NCBI GenBank assembly: GCA_020846145.1
Contig: JADLEL010000107.1
Location: 1 to 64,000, forward strand
Direction of reading: 5' to 3'
DNA length: 64,000 nt
Origin: Pirellulales bacterium
GTDB lineage: Bacteria; Planctomycetota; Planctomycetia; Pirellulales; Thermoguttaceae
Positions within the stretch are counted from its first letter, which is position 1; each line of letters opens with the position of its first letter. Positions 21,909 to 31,660 of this stretch are shown in pieces. The notes under the pieces are model-generated. The model was not told where the DNA came from. It saw nothing but the letters and a program-made list of their open reading frames with translations, and did no database searches. The position numbers and the translations under genes were made by a program.

Positions 21909-23309
21909 TCACGCCACCCGCGCCGAGCCTTCGCGCGAAATGAGTTGGAGCCGCAAGCGGCGAATCTCCTGCTCGAATTCCACTCGCTCAAGTTCCCCTT
22001 GCCGCGTTCGTTCGGCGAATCGGGACTCGGCATCTTTCAAAATTCGTTCCCGGGCGATCAGCCGGGCGGCCTGTTGCTCCGCTTCTCGCTCGCGGCCGGC
22101 GGCCCAGCGTTCGAATTGCCCCTTCCGCTCGGCTAATTTTTCGTACTGCGCGGCCAATTGACCGCGAATCGATTCCAATTCTTTCTTTCTTTCGCGCAGT
22201 TCGGCGTCGGCCGCGCGGTCTCGATCGGCCAACTGCGCGCGGATGCGGCCCAGCGAGCGGGTCAGCGCGGCCGGCGGCGCGGTCCCCGAAAGCTGCGCCC
22301 AAAGCTCCTCGGTGGCCAGCCGGATCTCCAGCGTCTCGCGGTGCAGCCGCTGCAATTCGGCGCGAAGTTGCTCGAGGGCCGTTCGGCATCGCTCGGCGCT
22401 TTCCGCGCGCCGTTCGAGCGCTTCGCGTTTCTTTTCCAATTCGGCCATGGTCCGCCGCCGTTCGGCGTCCATCCGCCGCCGTTGGCTTCGCATTTCCTCC
22501 CGATGCGCTTCCCGCTCTTCGAGGAGTTGCGCGCGGATGCGTAGGATTTCGGCCTGCGCGGCGGCCGTTTGACGTTCGGCTTCCTGCACTTCGCCGAGCT
22601 TGCGTTTCAGTTCCGCGTCCCGTTCTTCGATGCGTTGTTTTCGCGCGGAATAATCCGCGCAAAGTTTTACGCTTTCGCGCGCGGAGACCGAGTCGGAGGG
22701 ATTCGCCTGTCCGGCGGATTGCGCCGCGAGTTCTTCGGATTGCTCGCCCCACGTCGCGGAGATTTCCCGCAGTGCCCGTCTCATTTCCTGCTCTTGGATC
22801 GGATTGCCGGCCTGCTTGGATTCCTCGAAAGAATGGCCTTCGGCCGCGCGCCGCTCCATCGCCGCCTCGGCCGCCGCCAGGCGTTCCAATCGCCGCCGAC
22901 AAAGGCTCTCCAAGGCGTTTTGCTCCCGTTCGCGGTCCTGAAGTTCCGCTTCCCGCTCGCCGAGCCAGATGCGCGCCGTGCGGGCGTCCGATTCGAGCTG
23001 CGCCGCCTGCGCGTTGAGTTGCGATTCGCGGTGGTCGAGTTCCCGCTGCCGCGCGCGGAGATATTCGGCAAGTTGCTCGGCCTGGCGGCGAAGCTGCTCA
23101 CCGGCCAAGTCCGGCGGCAGCGACTCGACGGCCGGTTCGCCGGGCGCTACCAGCGCGCTCTCGCATCCCGCATCGGGCGACGAGACTTCCAGGATGTTGC
23201 CATCGTCTCCCCCCGGATGGTGTGCCGGATCGATCCGAGTCTCTTGCAAGACGGAGAACTCGCCCGACGACGAGACTGCTTTTCGATTTTTCGTTCCCGT
23301 CCTGGACAT
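21909..23309 (-). CDS. Long coiled-coil protein
   Basis: 466 residues from ATG 23309 (MSRTGTKNRKAVSSSGEFSV), preceded by GAGAAGG; an in-frame TTG at 23366 is weaker. Residues about 1-75 are polar and likely disordered. From about 80 to the end it is almost continuously helical and heptad-like, very rich in Glu, Arg, Ala and Gln (RRQAEQLAEYLRARQRELDH, LEEREAHREEMRSQRRRMDA), with a break near LSGTAPPAALTRSLG. No membrane helix, signal peptide or catalytic motif is seen. Low-complexity coiled coils make homology calls unreliable. A cytoskeletal or scaffold role is possible but unproven. It ends six bases from a MITE. Confidence 0.8.
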   Translation of the reverse strand: MSRTGTKNRKAVSSSGEFSVLQETRIDPAHHPGGDDGNILEVSSPDAGCESALVAPGEPAVESLPPDLAGEQLRRQAEQLAEYLRARQRELDHRESQLNAQAAQLESDARTARIWLGEREAELQDREREQNALESLCRRRLERLAAAEAAMERRAAEGHSFEESKQAGNPIQEQEMRRALREISATWGEQSEELAAQSAGQANPSDSVSARESVKLCADYSARKQRIEERDAELKRKLGEVQEAERQTAAAQAEILRIRAQLLEEREAHREEMRSQRRRMDAERRRTMAELEKKREALERRAESAERCRTALEQLRAELQRLHRETLEIRLATEELWAQLSGTAPPAALTRSLGRIRAQLADRDRAADAELRERKKELESIRGQLAAQYEKLAERKGQFERWAAGREREAEQQAARLIARERILKDAESRFAERTRQGELERVEFEQEIRRLRLQLISREGSARVA

Positions 23310-23420
23310 TTCGCCAACTGCCTTCTCGATGAACCCCGGCGCAGGCAAGCTTTGCGCAATCGGCAAAGTTTAACCCGGCTCACTCATCGGCAGTTGGACG
23401 TGAAAAGTTGAAAAAAAGAT

Positions 23421-23738
23421 TTATTTCGCCAGTTCCAGGGCCTCTTGAAGGCGTTTCTTGGGCTGGACGCCGACGAAACGCTCCACCACCTCTCCTCCTT
23501 TGAAAATCATCAGTGTCGGAATGCTGTTGACGCCGTAATTGGCCGCGATTCCGGGGCTGTCGTCGATGTTCAGTTTGCCCACTTTCACCGTCCCGGCGTA
23601 CTCCTTCGATAACTCCTCGACCAACGGCGCGATCATCCGGCACGGACCGCACCACGGCGCCCAAAAATCGACCAGCACCGGTTGGTCCGACTGCAGCACT
23701 TCCACGTCAAAGTTTTGATCGCTAAATTCCGTCGCCAT
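23421..23738 (-). CDS. trxA: Thioredoxin
   Basis: A 105-residue cytoplasmic disulfide reductant with the canonical active site WCGPC at residues 29-33 in VDFWAPWCGPCRMIAP. The rest also matches thioredoxin 1: KLNIDDSPGIAANYGV, the cis-Pro loop NSIPTLMIFKGG and a C-terminal helix. Length is normal. CAGGAG precedes ATG 23738, and a promoter with TTGACG/TATAAT lies about 140 bases upstream. It is probably monocistronic. Confidence 0.97.
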   Translation of the reverse strand: MATEFSDQNFDVEVLQSDQPVLVDFWAPWCGPCRMIAPLVEELSKEYAGTVKVGKLNIDDSPGIAANYGVNSIPTLMIFKGGEVVERFVGVQPKKRLQEALELAK

Positions 23739-23876
23739 CGAAGTGTCTCCTGAAATCGCTCTCCCTACCTGGTCGGAAATGGGAGCGGGGTTGCAAAGGG
23801 TGAGGTTTTTTATCTCAAAATATCGGCAAGATTAGCGAAATAGTGCCATCGCCGAATCTCGCTAACCGTTTTACCA

Positions 23877-23904
23877 ATTATAAAACAACCCTATCGAACG
23901 TCAA
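23877..23904 (-). promoter_or_regulatory. Predicted sigma70-type promoter of trxA
   Basis: Read leftward, TTGACG (23904-23899) and TATAAT (23882-23877) are 16 bases apart. Transcription would begin near 23870, leaving a leader of roughly 130 bases before trxA. No riboswitch-like fold was recognised in the leader. Confidence 0.65.
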
Positions 23905-24069
23905 TTGCACCGTAAACAATAACGGGAAGGATGGAAAATCCCTCCGCAAGGGCGAGGGGGTTGTAATATCCCTCCTTCCGTATATGCTTACGAGATTATG
24001 AACTTTGCCGCGCGGCAGGCGGCCTTCGCCCCCCGCCTTGTTTCCTCCTAATCCGCCGATTCGCGCTCG
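23905..24069. other. Divergent intergenic segment between trxA and membrane-protein gene
   Basis: Together with the trxA leader this makes a 331-base gap. Apart from the trxA promoter, I see an AT-rich stretch and a GC-rich stretch next to the ATG at 24070, but no repeat or gene. Confidence 0.4.
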
Positions 24070-25380
24070 ATGCAGGAAATCCTTTTCGATTACCGAATCA
24101 ATCCCACGACCTGGGCCTACCTGTCGTCGTTGCTGATGATCGGCATCTACTTCAAATTTCACCGCTTTTGGAGCGTAAGGAATTTGGATTTAATGGCGCT
24201 CATCGGCTTTGCGCCGGGATTGCTCATGATTTATTACGGCCTGCTCAAGGAGAATCCCGATTTGGTGCGGGGCGGCTACCTCTGGATGTTCGTCGTCAAC
24301 GGCTTCTTTTTGATTCGCATGTTGCTCGATCCCGTCATGGTCCGCCGGCCGTTGTTGGAGCCGAACCTTTCGGTCAGCGGTTTGACTTTCACGGGCGTCT
24401 CGCTGTTGATCTTTTTGATGGCCAACGTCATCAACACGCCTCCGGAACGGCTCGATTCCCTGCTGAGCAAGCCATCGTCGAAGACCGAAACGAAGAATCT
24501 GCAACCCAGTCCGGGCTATCCGCTGTTTCACGAGCTGGCGGGCTTTTCGAGCACGGCCCTGAAGCACGTCGATCATTCCCAACCCGAAGACTACCGCCGG
24601 CAGATCGTCCGAATTTCCGCCGCGCGGACCACCGTGATCTTTGCGCATCTGGCCTTGGTGTTGGGCCTGGTGCTGGTCGGTTATCGGCATTTCGACAATA
24701 TCCATGCCGGCGTGGCCGTCGGCTCGCTCTATCTGCTCTTTTTTTACACCAGCCAGATGACCGGGCAGGTCGAGCACGTGGTGCCCGCCGCGCTCATGGT
24801 CTGGGCCTTCGTCGCCTACCGCCGGCCGATGGCCGCCGGCGTACTGGTGGGATTGGCGGCGGGCATCATCTATTATCCGCTTTTCCTGCTCCCCTTGTGG
24901 TGCGGCTTCTACTGGCAGCGCGGCGTGGTGCGGTTCCTCGGCGGCGCGGCGTTGGCGCTTGCCGTTCTGGCCGGCTCGCTGGCGATTTCCGCCGGCGGCA
25001 CGGAAACCTTCGTCCCGCAATTGCGGCTGATGTTCGGCGTGCGCGATCCGTTCAACGTGGCGTGCGTCGGTTTTTGGGAGTTCCACGAACCGGGGTGGCG
25101 CATTCCCGTGCTCGCGGCGTTCGTCTGCTTGTGCGGCAGTTTGGCCCTCTGGCCGCCGCAAAAGAACCTGGGCACCCTGCTGAGTTGTTCGGCGGCGGTG
25201 ATGATCGCCGCGCAATTCTGGCACGCGAACCAGGGGGGCATTTTCCTCGCGTGGTATCTGCCGCTCTTGCTGCTGACGATCTTCCGCCCCAACCTCGAAG
25301 ACCGCGTGGCCCTCACGGCCGTCCGCGACCTCCGCTGGCCCTGGCGCAAAGGGGGCAAGCAGTTGAGAGCGGATGGGTAA
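24070..25380 (+). CDS. Polytopic membrane protein of unknown function
   Basis: 436 residues with about ten predicted membrane segments, for example WAYLSSLLMIGIYFKF at the N-terminus, LMALIGFAPGLLMIYYG, TVIFAHLALVLGLVLVGY, ALMVWAFVAYRR and the C-terminal FLAWYLPLLLLTIF. A hydrophilic loop from about 135 to 175 (SKPSSKTETKNLQPSPGYPL) separates the first group of helices from the rest. The layout, a multi-spanning protein with aromatic/Arg-rich loops (FWSVRNLDL, YRRPMAAGVLVG), resembles polyprenol-linked glycosyltransferase-like membrane proteins, but no acidic catalytic motif in the first loop is clear. It is convergent with the aldehyde dehydrogenase gene, 82 bases apart. Confidence 0.75.
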   Translation: MQEILFDYRINPTTWAYLSSLLMIGIYFKFHRFWSVRNLDLMALIGFAPGLLMIYYGLLKENPDLVRGGYLWMFVVNGFFLIRMLLDPVMVRRPLLEPNLSVSGLTFTGVSLLIFLMANVINTPPERLDSLLSKPSSKTETKNLQPSPGYPLFHELAGFSSTALKHVDHSQPEDYRRQIVRISAARTTVIFAHLALVLGLVLVGYRHFDNIHAGVAVGSLYLLFFYTSQMTGQVEHVVPAALMVWAFVAYRRPMAAGVLVGLAAGIIYYPLFLLPLWCGFYWQRGVVRFLGGAALALAVLAGSLAISAGGTETFVPQLRLMFGVRDPFNVACVGFWEFHEPGWRIPVLAAFVCLCGSLALWPPQKNLGTLLSCSAAVMIAAQFWHANQGGIFLAWYLPLLLLTIFRPNLEDRVALTAVRDLRWPWRKGGKQLRADG

Positions 25381-25462
25381 AATCCTTCGGGTCCATCGAA
25401 ACACGTCATTCCTCGATTACACTCGATTCCGTGGAAAAAAACAAGTTTTCTCTCGCTCCGGC

Positions 25463-26974
25463 TCACGCCAGTCGCGTGGTTACGGCTTTAATTTCGGTAT
25501 AAAGCTCCACCGCCGCCAATCCCATCTCGCGGCCCCAGCCGGACTCCTTATATCCGCCAAACGGCAGGGCAGCGTCAAAGATGTTGTAGCAGTTGATCCA
25601 GACGTTGCCGGCCTTCAGTCGCCGGGCCAAGCGATGGGCTTGGGTAACATCGCGAGTCCAGACGGCCGCGGCCAGTCCGTAAGCGCTGTCATTGGCCAGC
25701 GATAAGACCTCTTCCGGATCGTCGAACGGCATCGCGGCAACGACGGGGCCGAAAATCTCTTCCCGCACGATCTTCATCGATTGCCGCGCGCCGGCGAAGA
25801 CGGTTGGCTCGACGAAATAGCCCCGTTCGCCCTTACGCCTTCCACCGGCGACGAGCCGCGCACCGTCGCGAATGCCCGCCTCAATATAGCCGCAGACGCG
25901 GTCCAACTGCTCCTGCGACACCAGCGGCCCCATCTGCGCGGCGGCATCGAAACCGCTTCCCACCCGGATCTGCCGGGCGTAATGGGCGACGCCTTCGACC
26001 ACTTCGTCGTAGATCGATTTCTGCACGTAAAGCCGCGAGCCTGCGCAACAGCATTGGCCATGATTGAAGAAGATGGCGCCGGCGGCGCCGGGGATGGCGG
26101 CGCTGAGATCCGCGTCGGCCAGCACGATGTTGGGCGACTTGCCGCCCAGTTCGAGCGTGACCTTTTTGAGGTTGCTTTTGCCGGCGGCCTCGACGATCAG
26201 GCGGCCAACCTCCGTCGAGCCGGTGAAGGCGATCTTGTCGACGTCCGGATGAGCAGCCAGCGCCGCACCGGCCGTTTCCCCTAGTCCGGTAACGATGTTG
26301 ACGACGCCCTCGGGGAACCCGGCTTCTTCGATCAGTTCGCCCAGCCGCAAAGCACTCAGCGGCGTTTGTTCGGCCGGCTTGAGCACGACGGTGCAGCCCG
26401 CGGCCAGGGCAGGACCAAGTTTCCAGGCGGCCATCAAGAGGGGGAAGTTCCAAGGGATGATTTGCCCGGCTACGCCAATCGGCTCGCGCGCCGTGTAGCT
26501 GAAAAACTCGCTGCCGGGCATGTAGGGGACGGAGATGGGAAACGTTTGGCCGTGAATCTTCGTGGCCCAACCGGCCATGTAGCGGAACAGGTCGATGGCC
26601 AGCGGGACGTCGGCCGCGCGGGCCACGTTGAACGGCTTGCCGTTGTCGAGCGTTTCCAGTTCGGCGAATTCGTCGCCATGTTCTTCCAGCAAGTCGCCGA
26701 GTTTCCAGATCAGACGGCCGCGCTCCGAGGCAGTCATTCTGGACCAAGAACCCGACTCAAAAGCATACCGGGCCGCATGGACCGCGGCGTCGATATCCGC
26801 CCGATCGCCCGCGGCGCAGCGGGCAATAATTTCGCCCGTGGCCGGATTGTAAACTTCGAACGTCTTTTCCGACCGGGCCGCGCACCACTCCCCGTTAATC
26901 CACAAATTGCCGGCACGGTCGAGAAAGCGACGCGTTGCATCGCTAACCAAATGATCTTTCAAGACCGTCGCCAT
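25463..26974 (-). CDS. NAD(P)+-dependent aldehyde dehydrogenase
   Basis: 503 residues from ATG 26974 ([20 protein letters not shown]); the frame stays open upstream without homology. It oxidises an aldehyde to the carboxylate. Active-site features: Asn in [17 protein letters not shown], Lys in [18 protein letters not shown] for the cofactor, Glu275 in [11 protein letters not shown] and the catalytic Cys309 in GQCCCAGSR. The triple-cysteine form resembles eukaryotic ALDH1/2-type enzymes. Downstream EEIFGPV and the C-terminal [20 protein letters not shown] are also typical. Substrate cannot be fixed from the sequence; aliphatic or aromatic aldehydes are plausible. Confidence 0.95.
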   Translation of the reverse strand: MATVLKDHLVSDATRRFLDRAGNLWINGEWCAARSEKTFEVYNPATGEIIARCAAGDRADIDAAVHAARYAFESGSWSRMTASERGRLIWKLGDLLEEHGDEFAELETLDNGKPFNVARAADVPLAIDLFRYMAGWATKIHGQTFPISVPYMPGSEFFSYTAREPIGVAGQIIPWNFPLLMAAWKLGPALAAGCTVVLKPAEQTPLSALRLGELIEEAGFPEGVVNIVTGLGETAGAALAAHPDVDKIAFTGSTEVGRLIVEAAGKSNLKKVTLELGGKSPNIVLADADLSAAIPGAAGAIFFNHGQCCCAGSRLYVQKSIYDEVVEGVAHYARQIRVGSGFDAAAQMGPLVSQEQLDRVCGYIEAGIRDGARLVAGGRRKGERGYFVEPTVFAGARQSMKIVREEIFGPVVAAMPFDDPEEVLSLANDSAYGLAAAVWTRDVTQAHRLARRLKAGNVWINCYNIFDAALPFGGYKESGWGREMGLAAVELYTEIKAVTTRLA

Positions 26975-27259
26975 AGGTTGCCTGCCGAATCTAATTGCTG
27001 GGGTTACGGTGGGTCGAAGGGAAATGGCATATCCCGATGCAAATTGCGGCACGGGCGACTGGCCCAGCAAGCTACAAAATGTCAGGATCGCCGCTGAAAT
27101 TATCTTAGGCGCTGGAAATCGTGATGTCTAGCGCTAAGCCCGGGAGTACTCGGCAAACGCATCTCGAATTAGCTTACCATCCGCATTTGCAATGCAAAAG
27201 CACGGCATTTCCGGCAACCGAAAGTACGCGGAAGAGACGGGACAGCAAACCGTTCTAGG

Positions 27260-28891
27260 TTACCACTTCAGCCCGAACTTCTCGCCGGTTCGCTTTCCCA
27301 ATCCGCCGGTAAGGGGCATTTCCTTGGCGGGCTTTTTCGGTTTGGGCGGCTCGGCGGGAGGGGCGTCCGGAGAGGCCGCGGCGTGGGATTCGGCCAACGC
27401 ATCGGCTTCGGCCTTCGCTTCGAGTTCCTTTTTCGTCGGTTCGGGCTGTTGGAGGGCCTTCATCGAAAGACCGATCCGCTTCGCTTCCGGATCGATCGAC
27501 TGCACCATAACTTCGACTTGATCGCCTTCCTTCACTACGTCGCTGGTGCGGAAGACGCGCTTGTGGGAGAGTTCCGAGATATGCACCAAGCCCTCGACGC
27601 CCGGCTCCAATTCGACGAACGCGCCGAAATCCATGAGCTTCGTCACCGTGCCGCGGTTGATGCTCCCTTGCGGGTATTTGCCGGGGGCGGTACTCCAAGG
27701 GCTTTCCATCAAATCGCGGTAGGCCAGACTGATTTTGCCGGTCGCGGGATCGACCTTATCGACGCGGACTTTCAAGCGCTGGCCTTCCGACAGCACTTCG
27801 CTGGGATGCTTCACGCGGCCCCAGGCGAGTTGGCTCACGTGCAGCAGGCCCTCGACGCCGCCGAGATCGACGAACGCGCCGAAATCCATGAGTTTGCGGA
27901 CCACGCCTTCGTGGATTTGGCCGGGGGCGAGCGCGGCGAGCAGTTTTTCGCGGGTTTCCGCCCGTTCGCGCTCGAGCACGGCGCGGCGGCTCAAAACGAG
28001 GTTTCGCCGGTCCGGATTCGCTTCGGTTACGATGCAGGCGAACGTCTGGCCGACGAACTCTTCGAGCGTTTCCACGCGGAAGAGCGCGACCTGGCTGAAG
28101 GGGATGAAGCCGCGGATGTTGTTCACGGTGCATTCCAGCCCGCCGGGATTGTGCGCGGTGACGCGGGCATCGACCAGGGTTCCTTCGCGCAGGTCGGACC
28201 AATCCTCGACGTGCGCGGCCATGCCCGGCAGGGAGAGTTCGTATAGCCCGTCCTCGCGGTTCAATTTCTGCACGATGACTTGCAGAGTGCCGCCGATCGC
28301 CGGCGGCGCGGTGAAAATGTGCAGCGGCAGGATGCCTTGTTCGCGGCTGCCGAGTTCGACGAAGACATCGTCCTTGCGGATGGCGATGATTTTAGCCGCG
28401 AGCTTGGTATCCGGCTCGAGCTGGACTTCGTCGGTGGGTGCGCTGCCGCCGGCCATGAGATCGTCCAGCGACGCATCGCCCAAGGCTTGCTCGAATTCCG
28501 CCTCGAGGTCGGGCGTGAGTTGATCGCGAATGTTCGGCGGGGGGAAATGGCCGCTGGCCGGCGGCATCAACTCTTCGGGCAGCGTGGGAAGCGGCGTCGG
28601 CTCCTCCATCATTTCGTTCAAGACCGATTCGGGCAGGAGCGGCTGCCGGGGGGCGTCTTTCGCTTCGACGGCCGGCGGATTCTCGCTGGATTTTGCTTCG
28701 GCCGGCTCCTCGATCGGCGTCCAATCGCGCTGCTTTCGCGCTTTATAGGCCATCGGATCGCGCTGCGAGCCGATCAGAAACGGCCGCCGCTCGTTGTTCG
28801 ATTCCGCGGAGTTCGGGATGGCGGAGTCGTTTGGGTTTTCGGGGGGGAGATTGTCGGAAGACACGGGATGGATTGGCTCGTTGGGGATCAA
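27260..28891 (-). CDS. S1-domain RNA-binding protein (ribosomal protein S1-like)
   Basis: About 543 residues from a TTG at 28891, which has AAGGAC seven bases upstream. A GTG at 28864 is possible, and an ATG at 28942 lies in the repeat at 28924-28981. The N-terminal 150 residues are Pro/Glu-rich and disordered. Four S1 OB-fold repeats follow: one with [20 protein letters not shown], one with [20 protein letters not shown], then two strong repeats with [20 protein letters not shown] and [20 protein letters not shown]. The tail is Ala/Pro/Lys-rich. Six S1 domains are usual in proteobacterial S1, so this shorter form probably binds mRNA for translation initiation but could be another S1-family regulator. 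Confidence 0.88.
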   Translation of the reverse strand: MIPNEPIHPVSSDNLPPENPNDSAIPNSAESNNERRPFLIGSQRDPMAYKARKQRDWTPIEEPAEAKSSENPPAVEAKDAPRQPLLPESVLNEMMEEPTPLPTLPEELMPPASGHFPPPNIRDQLTPDLEAEFEQALGDASLDDLMAGGSAPTDEVQLEPDTKLAAKIIAIRKDDVFVELGSREQGILPLHIFTAPPAIGGTLQVIVQKLNREDGLYELSLPGMAAHVEDWSDLREGTLVDARVTAHNPGGLECTVNNIRGFIPFSQVALFRVETLEEFVGQTFACIVTEANPDRRNLVLSRRAVLERERAETREKLLAALAPGQIHEGVVRKLMDFGAFVDLGGVEGLLHVSQLAWGRVKHPSEVLSEGQRLKVRVDKVDPATGKISLAYRDLMESPWSTAPGKYPQGSINRGTVTKLMDFGAFVELEPGVEGLVHISELSHKRVFRTSDVVKEGDQVEVMVQSIDPEAKRIGLSMKALQQPEPTKKELEAKAEADALAESHAAASPDAPPAEPPKPKKPAKEMPLTGGLGKRTGEKFGLKW

Positions 28892-28923
28892 AGAACGGTC
28901 CTTGCTTCGAAACCTGGAGGAAG

Positions 28924-28981
28924 GTAGGTTATGCCTCAGCATAACATAAACGCATTTTTGTTATGCTAAAGCATAACCTAC
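28924..28981. repeat. GTAGGTTATGC paired palindromes, copy 2
   Basis: GTAGGTTATGCCTCAGCATAAC (read in two halves) and GTTATGCTAAAGCATAAC plus CTA are 14 bases apart. Compared with copy 1 at 11402, the spacer is shorter. It lies at the upstream edge of the S1 gene, and an in-frame ATG of that gene (28942) falls inside it. Confidence 0.85.
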
Positions 28982-29511
28982 GGAAGCATTCATTTTATCA
29001 ATAAACCCCCAGACTCTCCAAGTAGGGAATGACGTTGTACCATCCAGGATCGCATTCCACCTCCACCACAAGTGGGGTAATAAAAGTAAAAATCCCGCTC
29101 CTCGGCCCGCAGGAAATCGGACAATTTCAACAATATGCGGTATATTCCCCGACGGACGCGCGGCATACGGCGAAAAACATGGAAAATTGGTAACATTTCA
29201 GCCAAATGAAGCAACTCAAAGTGTAATGAGGAAAGAGGGAGAAGGGGAAAAATGGAAAAGCATTTTTTCTGGATTTTCGCTTGGATTCACATCTAAGTAC
29301 ACCGATTTCCCTTTTACCCATTTTTCCATTTTCCCTTCCCTTACACTTGCTTCATTCCGCTGAATAGTTACGAAAATTGCATCTCGACGCCAAAAAATCG
29401 TGGAACATCGATAGGACTTGGAAATATTAGCGTTTTCGACTATTTTTATGGCATGCGAAAACAACGAAAAAAATCAAGCCCCCTTCATTTTCAGAAGTAA
29501 AGGAACGCGTT
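28982..29511. other. Intergenic region holding a paired-heptamer element
   Basis: No gene is seen. The central feature is the element at 29191-29370 described separately. The 140 bases before serA are AT-rich and must contain its promoter; a TTGGAA at about 29418 is a weak -35 candidate, with TATTTT 17 bases on. Confidence 0.4.
29191..29370. repeat. 180-bp element: MITE ends around inverted G-rich heptamer tracts, copy 1
   Basis: The outer ends pair: TAACATTTCAGCCAAATGAA on the left and, inverse, TAACTATTCAGCGGAATGAA on the right, each followed by GCAA and GTGTAA. Inside, a G/A-rich tract with seven-base period (29222-29260) faces a C/T-rich one (29309-29345), so the transcript could fold into a long hairpin around about 45 bases. 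A second copy lies at 36921-37085. Confidence 0.85.
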
Positions 29512-30717
29512 ATGAAAGTCTTGATCGTCGATAAATTGTCCCCCGAAACGGTTACCGCGCTGCAAAAACTCGGCCTCCACGTCGAGGTTCGCAGCGACCT
29601 GAATGCCGATAACCTCCCCGGAGCCGTGGCCGATGTCGATATCCTCGTCGTCCGCTCGACCAAGGTTACGGCGGCGACCATCCAGGCCGCGGCGCAGCTT
29701 TCGCTCATCATCCGCGCCGGAGCGGGCGTCGATACCATCGATATCGCCACCGCCAGCACTCGCGGCATCTACGTGGCCAATTGCCCCGGTAAAAACACCG
29801 CCGCCGTGGCCGAACTGGCCATCGGACTGTTGATCGCCGCCGACCGCCGGATCGTCGATGCCACGGTCGATCTCCGCGGCGGGGCGTGGAAGAAAAAAGA
29901 GTACGGCAAGGCTCGCGGATTGGCCGGCCGCACGCTGGGCATCCTCGGCTTCGGCGCGATCGGCAAGGCCGTGGCGGTTCGGGCGAAGGCCCTCGACATG
30001 CACGTCATCGCCTACGATCCGGTGCCCGCCTGCATGAATCCCAAAATCGCCGAAGAACACGGCATCGACTATGCCGCCACGCCGCAGGCCTTGGCCTCCG
30101 CCTCCGATGCCGTAACCGTCCACATGGCCTCCACGCCCGAGACGAAACACACCGTCAATAAAAAGTTCCTCGACGCGCTCAAGCCCGGTGCCATCGTCAT
30201 CAACGCCTCGCGTGGCAATCTGGTCGATACGCAAGCCCTCAAGGCGGCGATCGCCGAAAAAGACTTGCGGGTGGGGTTGGACGTGTTCGAGAACGAGCCG
30301 GCGGGCGGCGAGGCTGAATTCGCCGACCAGGAACTGGCCGCCAAGGTTTCCGCCACGCCGCACATCGGCGCTTCGACCGATCAGGCCGCCGAAGCCATCG
30401 CCGGCGAAGTCGTACGGATCGTCGAGCTGTTCCTGAAAACCGGCCATCCGGCGGGCACCGTCAACCTGTGCAGCAAATCGCCCGCCACCCACCGACTCGT
30501 CGTGCGGCACTACAACCGCGTCGGCGTTTTGGCCGCCGTCCTCGACGGTCTCCGCGAGGAAGGCATCAATATCGCCGAAATGGAAAACACCATTTTCGAC
30601 GGCGCGAAAGCGGCCTGCTGCTCCTTGCAACTCGACAAGCCGCCCACCCTCCAACTCGTCGGCAAGCTCCGCGCCAACGAAAATATCCTACATATCCTCC
30701 TGACGGCCTGTTCCTAG
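29512..30717 (+). CDS. serA: D-3-phosphoglycerate dehydrogenase (SerA-type) with ACT domain
   Basis: 401 residues with AAAGGAAC before the ATG. The enzyme oxidises 3-phosphoglycerate to 3-phosphohydroxypyruvate, the first step of serine synthesis. D-2-hydroxyacid dehydrogenase motifs: GAGVDTIDI, NCPGKNTAAVAELAIGLLIA, the NAD-binding LGILGFGAIGKAVA, catalytic Arg in INASRGNLVDTQAL, Glu in LDVFENEP and His in ATPHIGAST. The C-terminus from about 325 is an ACT domain (NRVGVLAAVLDGLREEGINI), the serine-sensing module in type II PGDH. A related dehydrogenase specificity cannot be ruled out but is less likely. Several repeats follow. Confidence 0.9.
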   Translation: MKVLIVDKLSPETVTALQKLGLHVEVRSDLNADNLPGAVADVDILVVRSTKVTAATIQAAAQLSLIIRAGAGVDTIDIATASTRGIYVANCPGKNTAAVAELAIGLLIAADRRIVDATVDLRGGAWKKKEYGKARGLAGRTLGILGFGAIGKAVAVRAKALDMHVIAYDPVPACMNPKIAEEHGIDYAATPQALASASDAVTVHMASTPETKHTVNKKFLDALKPGAIVINASRGNLVDTQALKAAIAEKDLRVGLDVFENEPAGGEAEFADQELAAKVSATPHIGASTDQAAEAIAGEVVRIVELFLKTGHPAGTVNLCSKSPATHRLVVRHYNRVGVLAAVLDGLREEGINIAEMENTIFDGAKAACCSLQLDKPPTLQLVGKLRANENILHILLTACS

Positions 30718-30857
30718 TGGTCCGTCAATCACTTAATGACAGGTTAGGGCGCCATGCCCACGCTTGTCGTGGGCATGAGAATCGCCGGAAAACACTGCGC
30801 CATGCCCACGCAAGCGTGGGCATGGCGCAGTCAAATATAATTTGCAGGACCACTGGT
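30715..30857. repeat. MITE with GTGGTCC ends around ATGCCCACGC palindromes, copy 2
   Basis: Ends AGTGGTCC (30715) and GGACCACT (about 30848-30855) pair. The inner part, 30749-30830, is the same two-palindrome unit as at 14284 and 57599 (ATGCCCACGCTTGTCGTGGG and ATGCCCACGCAAGCGTGGG). The left end overlaps the last bases of serA and its stop codon. Confidence 0.8.
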
Positions 30858-30865
30858 AGATTGAC

Positions 30866-30940
30866 GGGGATTGGGGGTTGGGGTTTAGGGATTGGAGAAG
30901 GCAGGTTTCTGTCCCGCACCCTCAATCCCTAATCCCTAAC
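30866..30940. repeat. Inverted pair of heptamer tracts (GGGGATT type)
   Basis: Units GGGGATT, GGGGGTT, GGGGTTT, AGGGATT run from 30866; about 30 bases on, AATCCCT repeats run in the opposite sense (30924-30940). The seven-base spacing is exact on both sides. Directly next to it begins the CGGGATTATTCATA element. Confidence 0.75.
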
Positions 30941-31040
30941 CGGGATTATTCATAAACATTGTAGATGCGGCATCCTGCCGCATTTTAGGCAAAAGCGGCA
31001 AGATGCCGCTTCTACCAATCGCTTCTATGAATAATCCGGG
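30941..31040. repeat. 100-bp MITE with CGGGATTATTCATA ends, copy 1
   Basis: The terminal inverted repeats CGGGATTATTCATA (30941) and TATGAATAATCCGGG (ends 31040) enclose two hairpins, GATGCGGCATCCTGCCGCAT and AGCGGCAAGATGCCGCT, joined by TTTTAGGCAAA. A second full copy in the opposite sense is at 37355-37454, and a core-only copy without ends is at 44252-44306. Confidence 0.9.
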
Positions 31041-31080
31041 CTAATTTCCAATTCCCTAATCCCCCAGCGAAGCGACCACC

Positions 31081-31644
31081 GTGGGTTTGGATATCGTTTA
31101 CTACAAACGCTTCCGCATGGAAATCAACCTGGCGGGACGCCGATTCCCTCCCGCGCCTTTGCCGAAATACTATAGTTTGCAGGCCTGGGACGATTCGCTC
31201 ATGGATATCTTCGCGTTGACGAAATTCAATTGTTTTCGCGGCGAGTTGGATACCAATGTATTTCCCAGTCTCAGCACGCTGGAAGGCTGCCGCCAATTGA
31301 TGACCGATATCGCCGCCAAACCGGGCTTCCTGCCGGGGGCGACGTGGCTCGCCGTTTATTCTCCGCCGGGAAGCCCCGCGGCGGAATACTGCGGCACGAT
31401 CCAAGGCATTCGCGACAAATTCGGCTTGGGCGCGATCCAAAACGTCGGCATCTCCTCGCCGCACCGCGGAAGGGGATTGGGTACATGCCTGATTCTGCGC
31501 TGTTTGGAGGGTTTCCGCCGCGCCGGAATTTTCCTGGCGCACCTCGAAGTTACCGCCCAAAACGAGCGCGCCATCGAACTCTATCGCCGCCTCGGCTTCG
31601 TAATCGTGAAAACCATTTACAAGACGATCTCCGACGACGAGTAG
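31081..31644 (+). CDS. GNAT-family N-acetyltransferase
   Basis: 187 residues from GTG 31081; the MGLDIVYYKRFRMEINL start fits other planctomycete members I recall, with ATG 31117 as an alternative. The acetyl-CoA motif A is clear: NVGISSPHRGRGLGTCLILR, the RGRGLGT loop, followed by HLEVTAQNERAIELYRRLGF (motif B). Substrate unknown. It is followed 16 bases later by a zinc-ribbon protein and probably shares a transcript. Confidence 0.88.
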   Translation: MGLDIVYYKRFRMEINLAGRRFPPAPLPKYYSLQAWDDSLMDIFALTKFNCFRGELDTNVFPSLSTLEGCRQLMTDIAAKPGFLPGATWLAVYSPPGSPAAEYCGTIQGIRDKFGLGAIQNVGISSPHRGRGLGTCLILRCLEGFRRAGIFLAHLEVTAQNERAIELYRRLGFVIVKTIYKTISDDE

Positions 31645-31660
31645 CGATCGCTTCTGAAAC

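Noticed and set aside
29512-30654. Long leftward frame opposite serA
   Set aside because: Antisense shadow; GC-rich third positions create long open frames on both strands here.
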